This document shows positions 49,401 to 62,004 of a stretch of DNA of 64,000 nt, in pieces. Numbering within the stretch: the first letter of the stretch is position 1; each line of letters starts with the position of its first letter. A model generated the notes under the pieces. That model had not been told where the DNA came from. It did not search any database and worked only from the letters and a program-made list of their open reading frames with translations. Position numbers and translations under genes: made by a program. Source of the stretch: Ptiloglossa arizonensis (taxonomy: Eukaryota > Arthropoda > Insecta > Hymenoptera > Colletidae); assembly GCF_051014685.1 (NCBI RefSeq), contig NW_027478395.1, positions 682,001-746,000 of the forward strand. Reading direction: 5' to 3'.

Positions 49401-50526
49401 GCTGATCCAAACGCTTAACCAGAACGGCCTAGGGGAAAAATACACGTACCGTTGTAATCGGGCGAGTTTCTACTTTCAAATGCAATAGGAATTTTTGGGT
49501 TAGGACAATCCGCTCGCGAGATATGAGAGTTTGAAGCTAAGAAATGGTTGAGAAGACAACAAATTTTTCGCAATTCTGCTGCTCCAAACGCTTAACCAGA
49601 ATGGCCTAGGGAAAAAATACACATACCGTTGTAATCGGGAGAGTTTCTACTTTCAGACGCAGCAGGAATTTTTGGGTTTGGTCAATCCGTTCGCGAGATA
49701 TGGGACTTTGAAGCTAAGAAATGGTTGAGAAGACAACAAATTTTTCGCAATTCTGCTGCTCCAAACGCTTAACCAGAATGGGCTAGGGTAAAAATACACA
49801 TATCGTTGTAATCGGGAGAGTTTCTACTTTCACAAGCAACAGGAATTTTTGGGTTTGGTCAATCCGTTCGCGAGATATGGGAGTTTGAAGCCAAGAAATG
49901 GTTGAGAAGGCATAAAATTTTTCGCAATTCTGCTGATCCAAACGCTTAACTAGAATGGCCTAGGGAAAAAATACACATACCGCTGTAGTCGGGCGAGTTT
50001 CTACTTTCAGATGCAAAAGGAATTTCTGGGTTAGGGCAATCCGTTCGCGAGATATGGGAGTTTGAAGCCAAGAAATGGTTGAGAAGGTAAAAAATTTTTC
50101 GCAATTCTGCTGCTCCAAACGCTTAACCAGAATGGCCTAGGGAAAAAATACGCATACCGTTGTAATCGGGCGAGTTTCTACTTTCAGACGGAGCAGGAAT
50201 TTCTGGGTTTGGTCAATCCGTTCGCGAGATATGGGACTTTGATGCTAAGAAATGGTTGAGAAGACAACAAATTTTTCGCAATTCTGCTTCTCCAAACGCT
50301 TAACCAGAATGGGCTAGGGAAAAAATACACATACCGCTGTAATCGGGAGAGTTTCTTCTTTCAGACGCAGCAGGAATTTTTGGGTTTGGTCAATCCGTTC
50401 GCGAGATATGGGACTTTGAAGCTAAGAAATGGTTGGGAAGACAACAAATTTTTCGCAATTCTGCTGCTCCAAACGCTTAACCAGAATGGTCTAGGGAAAA
50501 AATACACATACCGTTGTAATCGGGAG

Positions 50527-51781
50527 AGTTTCTACTTTCACAAGCAACAGGAATTTTTGGGTTTGGTCAATCCGTTCGCGAGATATGGGAGTTTGAATCC
50601 AAGAAATGGTTGAGAAGGCATAACATTTTTCGCAATTCTGCTGATCCAAACGCTTAACTAGAACGGCCTAGGGGAAAAATACACATACCGTTGTTATCGG
50701 GCGAATTTCTACTTTCAAATGCAATAGGAATTTTTGGGTTAGGACAATCCGCTCGCGAGGTATGGGACTTTGAAGCTAAGAAATGGTTGAGAAGACAACA
50801 AATTTTTCGCAATTCTGCTGCTCCAAACGCTTAACCAGAATGGGCTAGGGAAAAAATACACATACCGTTGTAATCGGGAGAGCTTCTACTTTCAGACGCA
50901 GCAGGAATTTTTGGGTTTGGTCAATCCGTTCGCGAGATATGGGACTTTGAAGCTAAGAAATGGTTGAGAAGACAACAAATTTTTCGCAATTCTGCTGCTC
51001 CAAACGCTTAACCAGAATGGCCTAGGGAAAAAATACGCACACCGTTGTAATCCGGCGAGTTTCTACTTTCAGACGCAGAAGGAATTTTTGGGTTTGGTCA
51101 ATCCGTTCGCGAGATATGGGACTTTGAAGTTAAGAAATGGTTGATAAGACAACAAATTGTTCGCAATTCTGCTGCTCCAAACGCTTACCCAGAATGGGCT
51201 AGGGAAAAAATGCACATACCGTTGTAATCGGGCGAGTTTCTACTTTCACAAGCAACAGGAATTTTTGGGTTTGGTCAATCCGTTCGCGAGATATGGGAGT
51301 TTGAATCCAAGAAATGGTTGAGAAGGCATAACATTTTTCGCAATTCTGCTGATCCAAACGCTTAACTAGAACGGCCTAGGGGAAGAATACACGTACCGTT
51401 GTTATCGGGCGAATTTCTACTTTCAAATGCAATAGGAATTTTTGGGTTAGGACAATCCGCTCGCGAGGTATGGGACTTTGAAGCTAAGAAATGGTTGAGA
51501 AGACAACAAATTTTTCGCAATTCTGCTGCTCCAAACGCTTAACCAGAATGGGCTAGGGAAAAAATACACATACCGTTGTAATCGGGAGAGCTTCTACTTT
51601 CAGACGCAGCAGGAATTTTTGGGTTTGGTCAATCCGTTCGCGAGATATGGGACTTTGAAGCTAAGAAATGGTTGAGAAGACAACAAATTTTTCGCAATTC
51701 TGCTGCTCCAAACGCTTAACCAGAATGGCCTAGGGAAAAAATACGCACACCGTTGTAATCCGGCGAGTTTCTACTTTCAGA
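50527..51781 (+). repeat. 708-bp (4-mer) tandem duplication inside the large block, copy 2
   Basis: Counterpart of 40,618-41,872 at an offset of 9,909 bp. The GGGGAAGAATAC variant is again limited to the second unit. A substitution within the first unit (A at 50,685, G at 40,776) separates the two large copies. Confidence 0.83.
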
Positions 51782-51870
51782 CGGAGCAGGAATTTTTGGG
51801 TTTGGTCAATCCGTTCTCGAGATATGGGACTTTGGAGCTAAGAAATGGTTGAGAAGACAACAAATTTTTC

Positions 51871-54800
51871 GCAATTCTGCTGCTCCAAACGCTTAACCAG
51901 AATGGGCTAGGGAAAAAATACACATGTCTTTGTAATCGGGAGAGTTTCTACTTTCAGAAGCAACAGGAATTTTTGGGGTTGGTCAATCCGTTCGCGAGAT
52001 ATGGGAGTTCGAAGCCAAGAAATGTTTGAGAAGGCATAAAATTTTTCGCAATTCTGCTGATCCAAACGCTTAACCAGAATGGCCTAGGGAGAAAGTACGC
52101 ATACCGTTGTAATCGGGCGAGTTTCTACTTTCAGACGGAGCAGGAATTTCTGGGTTTGGTCAATCCGTTCGCGAGATATGGGACTTTGAAGCTAAGAAAT
52201 GGTTGAGAAGACAACAAATTTTTCGCAATTCTGCTGCTCCAAACGCTTAACCAGAATGGGCTAGGGAAAAAATACACATACCGTTGTAATCGGGCGAGTT
52301 TCTACTTTCAGATGCAATAGGAATTTTTGGGTTAGGTCAATCCGTTCGCGAGATATGGGAGTTTGAAGCCAAGAAATGGTTGAGACGGCAAAAAATTTTT
52401 CGCAATTCTGCTGATCCAAACGCTTAACCAGAACGGCCTAGGGGAAAAATACACGTACCGTTGTAATCGGGCGAGTTTCCACTTTCAAATGCAATAGGAA
52501 TTTTTGGGTTAGGACAATCCGCTCGCGAGATATGAGAATTTGAAGCTAAGAAATGGTTGAGAAGACAACAAATTTTTCGCAATTCTGCTGCTCCAAACGC
52601 TTAACCAGAATGGCCTAGGGAAAAAATACGCACACCGTTGTAATCGGGCGAGTTTCTACTTTCAGACGGAGCAGGAATTTTTGGGTTTGGTCAATCCGTT
52701 CGCGAGATATGGGAGTTTGAAGCCAATAAATTGTTGAGAAGGCAAAAAATTTCTCGCAATTCTGCTGATCCAAACGCTTAACCAGAATGCCCTAGGGAAA
52801 AAATACGCACACCGTTGTAATCGGGCGAGTTTCTACTTTCAGACGGAGCAGGAATTTTTGGGTTTGGTCAATCCGTTCGCGAGATATGGGACTTTGGAGC
52901 TAAGAAATGGTTGAGAAGACAACAAATTTTTCGCAATTCTGCTGCTCCAAACGCTTAACCAGAATGGGCTAGGGAAAAAATACACATGTCGTTGTAATCG
53001 GGAGAGTTTCTACTTTCAGAAGCAACAGGAATTTTTGGGGTTGGTCAATCCGTTCGCGAGATATGGGAGTTCGAAGCCAAGAAATGGTTGAGAAGGCATA
53101 AAATTTTTCGCAATTCTGCTGATCCAAACGCTTAACCAGAATGGCCTAGGGAGAAAATACGCATACCGTTGTAATCGGGCGAGTTTCTACTTTCAAATGC
53201 AATAGGAATTTTTGGGTTAGGACAATCCGCTCGCGAGATGTGAGAGTTTGAAGCTAAGAAATGGTTGAGAAGACAACAAATTTTTCGCAATTCTGCTGCT
53301 CCAAACGCTTAACCAGAATGGCGTAGGGAAAAAATACGCATACCGTTGTAATCGGGCGAGTCTCTACTTTCAGACGCAGAAAGAATTTTTGGGTTTGGTC
53401 AATCCGTTCGCGAGATATGGGACTTTGAAGCTAAGAAATGGTTGAGAAGACAACAAATTTTTCGCAATTCTGCTGCTCCAAACGCTTAACCAGAATGGGC
53501 TAGGGAAAAAATACACATACCGTTGTAATCGGGCGAGTTTCTACTTTCAGATGCAATAGGAATTTTTGGGTTAGGTCAATCCGTTCGCGAGATATGGGAG
53601 TTTGAAGCCAAGAAATGGTTGAGACGGCAAAAAATTTTTCGCAATTCTGCTGCTCCAAACGCTTAACCAGAATGGCCTAGGGAAAAAATACTCATACCGT
53701 TGTAATCGGGCGAGTTTCTACTTTCAGATGCAACAGGAATTTTTGGGTTTGGTCAATCCGTTCGCGAGATATGGGACTTTGAAGCTATGAAACGGTTGAG
53801 AAGACAACAAATTTTTCGCACTTCTGCTGCTCCAAACGCTTAACCAGAATGGCCTAGGGGAAAAATACGCATACCGTTGTAATCGGGCGAGATTCTACTT
53901 TCAGACGGAGCAGGAATTTTTGGGTTTGGTCAATCCGTTCGCGAGATATGGGACTTTGAAGCTAAGAAATGGTTGTGAAGACAACAAATTTTGGCAATTC
54001 TGCTGCTCCAAACGCTTAACCAGAATGGTCTAGGGAAAAAATACACATACCGTTGTAATCGGGAGAGTTTCTACTTTCACAAGCAACAGGAATTTTTGGG
54101 TTTGGTCAATCCGTTCGTGAGATATGGGAGCTTGAAGCCAAGAAATGGTTGAGAAGGCATAAAATTTTTCGCAATTCTGCTGATCCAAACGCTTAACCAG
54201 AACGGCCTAGGGTAAAAATACACGTACCGTTGTAATCGGGCGAGTTTCTACTTTCAAATGCAATAGGAATTTTTGGGTTAGGACAATCCGCTCTCGAGAT
54301 ATGAGAGTTTGAAGCTAAGAAATGGTTGAGAAGACAACAAATTTTTCGCAATTCTGCTGCTCCAAACGCTTAACCAGAATGGCCTAGGGGAAAAATACGC
54401 ATACCGTTGTAATCGGGCGAGATTCTACTTTCAGACGGAGCAGGAATTTTTGGGTTTGGTCAATCCGTTCGCGAGATATGGGACTTTGAAGCTAAGAAAT
54501 GGTTGAGAAGACAAATTTTTCGCAATTCTGCTGCTCCAAACGCTTAACCAGAATGGGCTAGGGAAAAAATACACATACCGTTGTAATCGGGAGAGTTACT
54601 ACTTTCAGACGCAGCAGGAATTTTTTGGGTTTGGTCAATCCGTTCGCGAGATATGGGACTTTGAAGCTAAGAAATGGTTGTGAAGACAACAAATTTTGGC
54701 AATTCTGCTGCTCCAAACGCTTAACCAGAATGGTCTAGGGAAAAAATACACATACCGTTGTAATCGGGAGAGTTTCTACTTTCACAAGCAACAGGAATTT

Positions 54801-55100
54801 TTGGGTTTGGTCAATCCGTTCGCGAGATATGGGAGCTTGAAGCCAAGAAATGGTTGAGAAGGCATAAAATTTTTCGCAATTCTGCTGATCCAAACGCTTA
54901 ACCAGAACGGCCTAGGGGAAAAATACACGTACCGTTGTAATCGGGCGAGTTTCTACTTTCAAATGCAATAGGAATTTTTGGGTTAGGACAATTCGCTCTC
55001 GAGATATGAGAGTTTGAAGCTAAGAAATGGTTGAGAAGACAACAAATTATTCGCAATTCTGCTGCTCCAAACGCTTAACCAGAATGGCCTAGGGAAAAAA
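51871..55100 (+). repeat. Satellite segment with GACGGAGCAGG monomers and 6-mer and 4-mer spacings
   Basis: About 18 monomers. A rare CACATGTC variant occurs at 51,923 and 52,985 (1,062 bp, six units), both followed by GAAGCAACAGG and TTTTTGGGGTTGG. The TTGTGAAG monomer occurs at 53,973 and 54,678, 705 bp apart. The three missing bases come from a 3-bp loss in GAGAAGACAAATTTTTC near 54,511, one base lost in AAATTTTGGC and one gained in AATTTTTTGGG. No other element is visible. Confidence 0.8.
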
Positions 55101-58100
55101 TACGTACACCGTTGTAATCGGGCAAGTTTCTACTTTCAGAAGCAGAAGGAATTTTTGGGTTTGGTCAATCCGTTCAAGAGATATGGGACTTTGAAGCTAA
55201 GAATTGGTTGAGAAGACAACAAATTTTTCGCAATTCTGCTGCTCCAAACGCTTACCCAGAATGGGCTAGGGAAAAAATGCACATATCGTTGTAATCGGGC
55301 GAGTTTCTACTTTCAGACGCAACAGGAATTTTTGGGTTAGGTCAATCCGTTCGCGTGATATGGGAGTTTGAATCTAAGAAATGGTTGAGAAGACAACAAA
55401 TTTTTGCACTTCTGCTGCTCCAAACGCTTAACCAGAATGGCCTAGGTAAAAAATACACATACCGTTGTAATCGGACGAGTTTCTACTTTCAGACGCAACA
55501 GGAATTTTTGGGTTAGGTCAATCGGTTCGCAAGATATGGGAGTTTGAAGCCAAGAAATGGTTGAGAAGGCAAAAAATTTCTCGCAATTCTGCTGCTCCAA
55601 ACGCTTAGCCAGAATGCCCTAGGGAAAAAATACACATACCGCTGTAATCGGGCGAGTTTCTACTTTCAGATGCAACAGGAATTTTTGGGTTAGGTCAATC
55701 CGTTCGCGTGATATGGGAGTTTGAATCTAAGAAATGGTTGAGAAGACAACAAATTTTTGCACTTCTGCTGCTCCAAACGCTTAACCAGAATGGCCAAGGG
55801 AAAAAATACGCATACCGTTGTAATCGGGCGAATTTCTACTTTCAGATGCAATAGGAATTTTTGGGTTAGGTAAATCGTTTCGCGAGAAATGGGAGTTTGA
55901 AGCCAAGAAATGGTTGAGAAGGCAAAAAATTTTTCGCAATTCTGCTGCTCCAAACGCTTAACCAGAATGGCCTAGGGAAAAAATACACATACCATTGTAA
56001 TCGGGCGAGTTTCTACTTTAAGATGCAATAGGAATTTTTGGGTTAGGTCAATCCGTTCGCGAGATATGGGAGTTTGAAGACCAGAAATGGTTGAGAAGGC
56101 AAAAAATTTTTCGCGATTCTGCTGCTCCAAAAGCTTAACCAGAATGGCCTCAAGAAAAAATACACATACCGTTGTAATCGGGCGAGTTTCTACTTTCAGA
56201 TGCAATAGGAATTTTTGGGTTAGGTCAATCCGTTCGCGAGATATGGGAGTTTGAAGCTAAGAAATTGTTGAGAAGACAACAAATTTTTCGCAATTCTGCT
56301 GCTCCAAACGCTTAACCAGAGTGGCCTAGGGAAAAAATACGCATACCGTTGTAATCGGGCGAATTTCTACTTTCAGATGCAATAGGAATTTTTGGGTTAG
56401 GTCAATCGGTTCGCGAGAAATGGGAGTTTGAAGCCAAGAAATGGTTGAGAAGGCAAAAAATTTTTCGCAATTCTGCTGATCCAAACGCTTAACCAGAATG
56501 CCCTAGGGAAAAAATACACATACCGTTGTAATCGGGCGAGTTTCTACTTTCAGATGCAATAGGAATTTTTGGGTTAGGTCAATCCGTTCGCGAGATATGG
56601 GAGTTTGAAGCCAAGAAATGGTTGGGGCGGCAAAAAATTTTTCGCAATTCTGCTGCTCCAAACGCTTAACCAGAATGGCATAGGGAAAAAATACGCATAC
56701 CGTTGTAATCGGGCGAGTTTCTACTTTCAGATGCAACAGGAATTTTTGGGTTTGGTCAATCCGTTCGCGAGATATGGGACTTTGAAGCTATGAAACGGTT
56801 GAGAAGACAACAAATTTTTCGCAATTCTGCTGCTCCAAACGCTTAACCAGAATGGCCTAGGGAAAAAATACGCATACCGTTGTAATCGGGCGTGTTTCTA
56901 CTTTCAGACGGAGCAGGAATTTTTGGGTTTGGTCAATCCGTTCGCGAGATATGGGACTTTGAAGCTAAGAAATGGTTGAGAAGACAACAAATTTTTCCAA
57001 ATTCTGCTGCTCCAAACGCTTAACCAGAATGGGCTAGGGAAAAAATACACATACCGTTGTAATCGGGAGAGTTTGTACTTTCAGACGCAGCAGGAATTCT
57101 TTGGGTTTGGTCAATCCGTTCGCGAGATATGGGACTTTGAAGCTAAGAAATGGTTGTGAAGACAACAAATTTTTGCAATTCTGCTGCTCCAAACGCTTAA
57201 CCAGAATGGTCTAGGGAAAAAATACACATACCGTTGTAATCGGGAGAGTTTCTACTTTCACAAGCAACAGGAATTTTTGGGTTTGGTCAATCCGTTCGCG
57301 AGATATGGGAGTTTGAAGCCAAGAAATGGTTGAGAAGGCATAAAATTTTTCGCAATTCTGCTGATCCAAACGCTTAACCAGAACGGCCTAGGGGAAAAAT
57401 ACACGTACCGTTGTAATCGGGCGAGTTTCTACTTTCAAATGCAATAGGAATTTTTGGGTTAGGACAATCCGCTCGCGAGATATGAGAGTTTGAAGCTAAG
57501 AAATGGTTGAGAAGACAACAAATTTTTCGCAATTCTGCTGCTCCAAACGCTTAACCAGAATGGCCTAGGGAATAAATACGTACACCGTTGTAATCGGGCG
57601 AGTTTCTACTTTCAGACGCAGAAGGAATTTTTGGGTTTGGTCAATCCGTTCGCGAGATATGGGAGTTTGAAGCCAAGAAATGGTTGAGAAGGCATAAAAT
57701 TTTTCGCAATTCTGCTGATCCAAACGCTTAACCAGAACGGCCTAGGGGAAAAATACACGTACCGTTGTAATCGGGCGAGTTTCTACTTTCAAATGCAATA
57801 GGAATTTTTGGGTTAGGACAATCCGCTCGCGAGATATGGGAGTTTGAAGCTAAGAAATGGTTGAGAAGACAACAAATTTTTCGCAATTCTGCTGCTTCAA
57901 ACGCTTAACCAGAATGGCCAAGGGAAAAAATACGCATACCGTTGTAATCGGGCGAATTTCTACTTTCAGATGCAATAGGAATTTTTGGGTTAGGTAAATC
58001 GGTTCGCGAGAAATGGGAGTTTGAAGCCAAGAAATGGTTGAGAAGGCAAAAAATTTTTCGCAATTCTGCTGCTCCAAAAGCATAACCAGAATGGCCTCAA

Positions 58101-60944
58101 GAAAAAATACACATACCGTTGTAATCGGGCGAGTTTCTACTTTCAGATGCAATAGGAATTTTTGGGTTAGGTCAATCCGTTCGCGAGATATGGGAGTTTG
58201 AAGCTAAGAAATTGTTGAGAAGACAACAAATTTTTCGCAATTCTGCTGCTCCAAACGCTTAACCAGAATGGCCTAGGGAAAAAATACGCATACCGTTGTA
58301 ATCCGTCGAATTTCTACTTTCAGATGCAATAGGAATTTTTGGGTTAGGTCAATCGGTTCGCGAGAAATGGGAGTTTGAAGCCAAGAAATGGTTGAGAAGG
58401 CAAAAAATTTTTCGCAATTCTGCTGCTGCAAACGCTTAACCAGAATGGCCTAGGGAAAAAATACACATACCGTTGTAATCGGGATAGTTTCTACTTTCAG
58501 ACGCAGCAGGAATTTTTTGGGTTTGGTCAATCCGTTCGCGAGATATGGGACTTTGAAGCTAAGAAATGGTTGTGAAGACAACAAATTTTTGCAATTCTGC
58601 TGCTCCAAACGCTTAACCAGAATGGTCTAGGGAAAAAATACACATACCGTTGTAATCGGGAGAGTTTCTACTTTCACAAGCAACAGGAATTTTTGGGTTT
58701 GGTCAATCCGTTCGCGAGATATGGGAGTTTGAAGCCAAGAAATGGTTGAGAAGGCATAAAATTTTTCGCAATTCTGATGATCCAAACGCTTAACCAGAAC
58801 GGCCTAGGGGAAAAAATACGCATACCGTTGTAATCGGGCGAGTTTCTACTTTCAGACGCAGAAGGAATTTTTGGGTTTGGTCAATCCGTTCGCGAGATAT
58901 GGGACTTTGAAGCTAAGAAATGGTTGAGAAGACAACAAATTTTTCGCAATTCTGCTGCTCCAAACGCTTAACCAGAGTGGGCTAGGGAAAAAATACACAT
59001 ACCGTTGTAATCGGGCGAGTTTCTACTTTCAGACGCAACAGGAATTTTTGGTTTAGGTCAATCCGTTCGCGAGATATGGGAGTTTGAAGCCAATAAATGG
59101 TTGAGAAGGCAAAAAATTTCTCCCAATTCTGCTGATCCAAACGCTTAACCAGAATGCCCTAGGGAAAAAATACGCATACCGTTGTAATCGGGCGAGTTTC
59201 TACTTTCAGACGGAGCAGGAATTTTTGGGTTTGGTCAATCCGTTCGCGAGATATGGGACTTTGAAGCTAAGAAATGGTAGAGAAGACAACAAATTTTTCG
59301 CAATTCTGCTGCTCCAAACGCTTAACCACAATGGGCTAGGGAAAAAATGCACATACCGTTGTAATCGGGAGAGTTTCTACTTTCAGACGCAGCAGGAATT
59401 TTTGGGTTTGGTCAATCCGTTCGCGAGATATGGGACTTTGAAGCTAAGAAATGGTTGTGAAGACAACAAATTTTTGCAATTCTGCTGCTCCAAACGCTTA
59501 ACCAGAATGGTCTAGGGAAAAAATACACATACCGTTGTAATCGGGAGAGTTTCTACTTTCACAAGCAACAGGAATTTTTGGGTTTGGTCAATCCGTTCGC
59601 GAGATATGGGAGTTTGAAGCCAAGAAGTGGTTGAGAAGGCATAAAATTTTTCGCAATTCTGCTGATCCAAACGCTTAACCAGAACGGCCTAGGGGAAAAA
59701 TACACGTACCGTTGTAATCGGGCGAGTTTCTACTTTCAAATGCAATAGGAATTTTTGGGTTAGGACAATCCGCTCGCGAGATATGAGAGTTTGAAGCTAA
59801 GAAATGGTTGAGAAGACAACAAATTTTTGCACTTCTGCTGCTCCGAACGCTTAACCAGAATGGCCTAGGTAAAAAATACACATACCGTTGTAATCGGGCG
59901 AGTTTCTACTTTCAGACGCAACAGGAATTTTTGGGTTAGGTCAATCCGTTCGCGAGATATGGGTGTTTGAAGCCAAGAAATGGTTGAGAAGGCAAAAAAT
60001 TTCTCGCAATTCTGCTGCTCCAAACGCTTAACCAGAATACCCTAGGGAAAAAATACACATACCGTTGTAATCGGGCGAGTTTCTACTTTCAGATGCAATA
60101 GGAATTTTTGGGTTAGGTCAATCCGTTCGCGAGATATGGGAGTTTGAAGCTAAGAAATGGTTGAGAAGACAACAAATTTTTCGCAATTCTGCTGCTCCAA
60201 ACGCTTAACCAGAATGGCCTAGGGAAAAAATACGCATACCGTTGTAATCGGGCGAATTTCTACTTTCAGATGCAATAGGAATTTTTGGGTTAGGTCAATC
60301 GGTTCGCGAGAAATGGGAGTTTGAAGCCAAGAAATGGTTGAGAAGGCAAAAAATTTTTCGCAATTCTGCTGCTCCAAACGCTTAACCAGAATGGCCTAGG
60401 AAAAAAATACACATACCGTTGTAATCGGGCGAGTTTCTACTTTCAGATGCAATAGGAATTTTTCGGTTAGGTCAATCCGTTCGCGAGATATGGGAGTTTG
60501 AAGACCAGAAATGGTTGAGAAGGCAAAAAATTTTTCGCAACTCTGCTGCTCCAAAAGCTTAACCAGAATGGCCTCAGGAAAAAATACACATACCGTTGTA
60601 ATCGGGAGAGTTTCTACTTTCAGACGCAAAAGGAATTTTTGGGGTTTGGTCAATCCGTTCGCGAGATATGGGACTTTGAAGCTAAGAAATGGTTGTGAAG
60701 ACAACAAATTTTTGCAATTCTGCTGCTCCAAACGCTTAACCAGAATGGTCTAGGGAAAAAGTACACAAACCGTTGTAATCGGGAGAGTTTCTACTTTCAG
60801 ATGCAATAGGAATTTTTGGGTTAGGTCAATCGGTTCGCGAGAAATGGGAGTTTGAAGCCAAGAAATGGTTGAGAAGGCAAAAAATTTTTCGCAATTCTGC
60901 TGCTCCAAACGCTTAACCAGAATGGCCTAGGGAAAAAATACACA
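55101..60944 (+). repeat. Satellite segment with the HindIII/GGCCTC monomer family and 2-mer and 11-mer spacings
   Basis: The family marked by GAAGACCAG, AAAAGCTTAACC and GGCCTCA appears here for the first time. GGCCTCAAGA occurs at 56,146 and 58,093 (1,947 bp, 11 units), and the second site has AAAAGCATAACC, losing the HindIII site. A 354-bp (2-mer) doubling carrying GCATAAAATTTTTC, CTGATCC and CTCGCGAG occurs at 57,338 and 57,692. GGCCTCAGGA follows at 60,570. The CTGATCC marker is last seen near 59,663. Confidence 0.78.
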
Positions 60945-62004
60945 TACCGTTGTAATCGGGCGAGTTTCTACTTTCAGATGCAATAGGAATTTTTCGGTTA
61001 GGTCAATCCGTTCGCGAGATATGGGAGTTTGAAGACCAGAAATGGTTGAGAAGGCAAAAAATTTTTCGCAACTCTGCTGCTCCAAAAGCTTAACTAGAAT
61101 GGCCTCAGGAAAAAATACACATACCGTTGTAATCGGGCGAGTTTCTACTTTCAGATGCAATAGGAATTTTTGGGTTAGGACAATCCGTTCGCGAGATATG
61201 GGACTTTGAAGCGAAGAAATGGTTGAGAAGACAACAAATTTTTGCACTTCTGCTGCTCCAAACGCTTAACCAGAATGGCCTAGGTAAAAAATACACATAC
61301 CGTTGTAATCGGGCGAGTTTCCACTTTCAGACGCAACAGGAATTTTTGGGTTAGGTCAATCCGTTCGCGAGATATGGGAGTTTGAAGCCAAGAAATGGTT
61401 GAGAAGGCAAAAAATTTCTCGCAATTCTGCTGCTCCAAACGCTTAACCAGAATGTCCTAGGGAAAAAATACGCATACCGTTGTAATCGGGCGAGTTTCTA
61501 CTTTCAGATGCAATAGGAATTTTTCGGTTAGGTCAATCCGTTCGCGAGATATGGGAGTTTGAAGACCAGAAATGGTTGAGAAGGCAAAAAATTTTTCGCA
61601 ACTCTGCTGCTCCAAAAGCTTAACCAGAATGGCCTCAGGAAAAAATACACATACCGTTGTAATCGGGCGAGTTTCTACTTTCAGATGCAATAGGAATTTT
61701 TGGGTTAGGACAATCCGTTCGCGAGATATGGGACTTTGAAGCGAAGAAATGGTTGAGAAGACAACAAATTTTTGCACTTCTGCTGCTCCAAACGCTTAAC
61801 CAGAATGGCCTAGGTAAAAAATACACATACCGTTGTAATCGGGCGAGTTTCTACTTTCAGACGCAACAGGAATTTTTGGGTTAGGTCAATCCGTTCGCGA
61901 GATATGGGAGTTTGAAGCCAAGAAATGGTTGAGAAGGCAAAAAATTTCTCGCAATTCTGCTGCTCCAAACGCTTAACCAGAATGTCCTAGGGAAAAAATA
62001 CGCA
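60945..62004 (+). repeat. 530-bp (3-mer) tandem duplication
   Basis: Two adjacent copies, about 60,945-61,474 and 61,475-62,004, hold three monomers each: a GAAGACCAG/AAAAGCTTAACC/GGCCTCAGG unit, a GGGACTTTGAAGCGAAG unit with AATTTTTGCAC, and a GACGCAACAGG unit with AATTTCTCGC. Length is 3 x 177 minus 1, because of the missing C in TTTTTGCAC. Differences noted are T at 61,095 against C at 61,625 and C at 61,322 against T at 61,852. A related unit lies 531 bp upstream (GGCCTC at 60,570 and 61,101). Confidence 0.86.

Larger units (their letters stand above)
41962..51870 (+). repeat. Large tandem duplication, copy 2 (9,909 bp, about 56 monomers)
   Basis: Direct repeat of 32,585-41,961 with one additional 532-bp stretch near 45,937-46,468. 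Similarity ends at about 51,870, where TTTTTCGCAATT replaces TTTTTCTCAATT. The head-to-tail arrangement and near identity fit a single unequal exchange or replication-based duplication of some 53-56 units, recent enough that few substitutions separate the copies. Because the sequence is satellite, an assembly artefact must be excluded before treating the duplication as real. Confidence 0.9.

Noticed and set aside
33303..59670. CTGATCC variants as a possible new element or insertion site
   Set aside because: This is a small change (CTGATCC for CTGCTCC) within an otherwise normal monomer; the unit length is unchanged.
60927..61247. Open frames of 60-111 codons on both strands, often with the same peptide repeated (for example with SRERIDLTQKF or LNQNGLGKKYTYR)
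   Set aside because: The unit is 59 codons long, so a frame continues from unit to unit. The usual minus-strand frame meets TAG within CCCTAGGCC once per unit, and only variants (CCTCAGG, CCCAGGG, CCAAGGG) read through it. The frames are short, occur in several frames of the same DNA and change with each substitution. Nothing supports translation.
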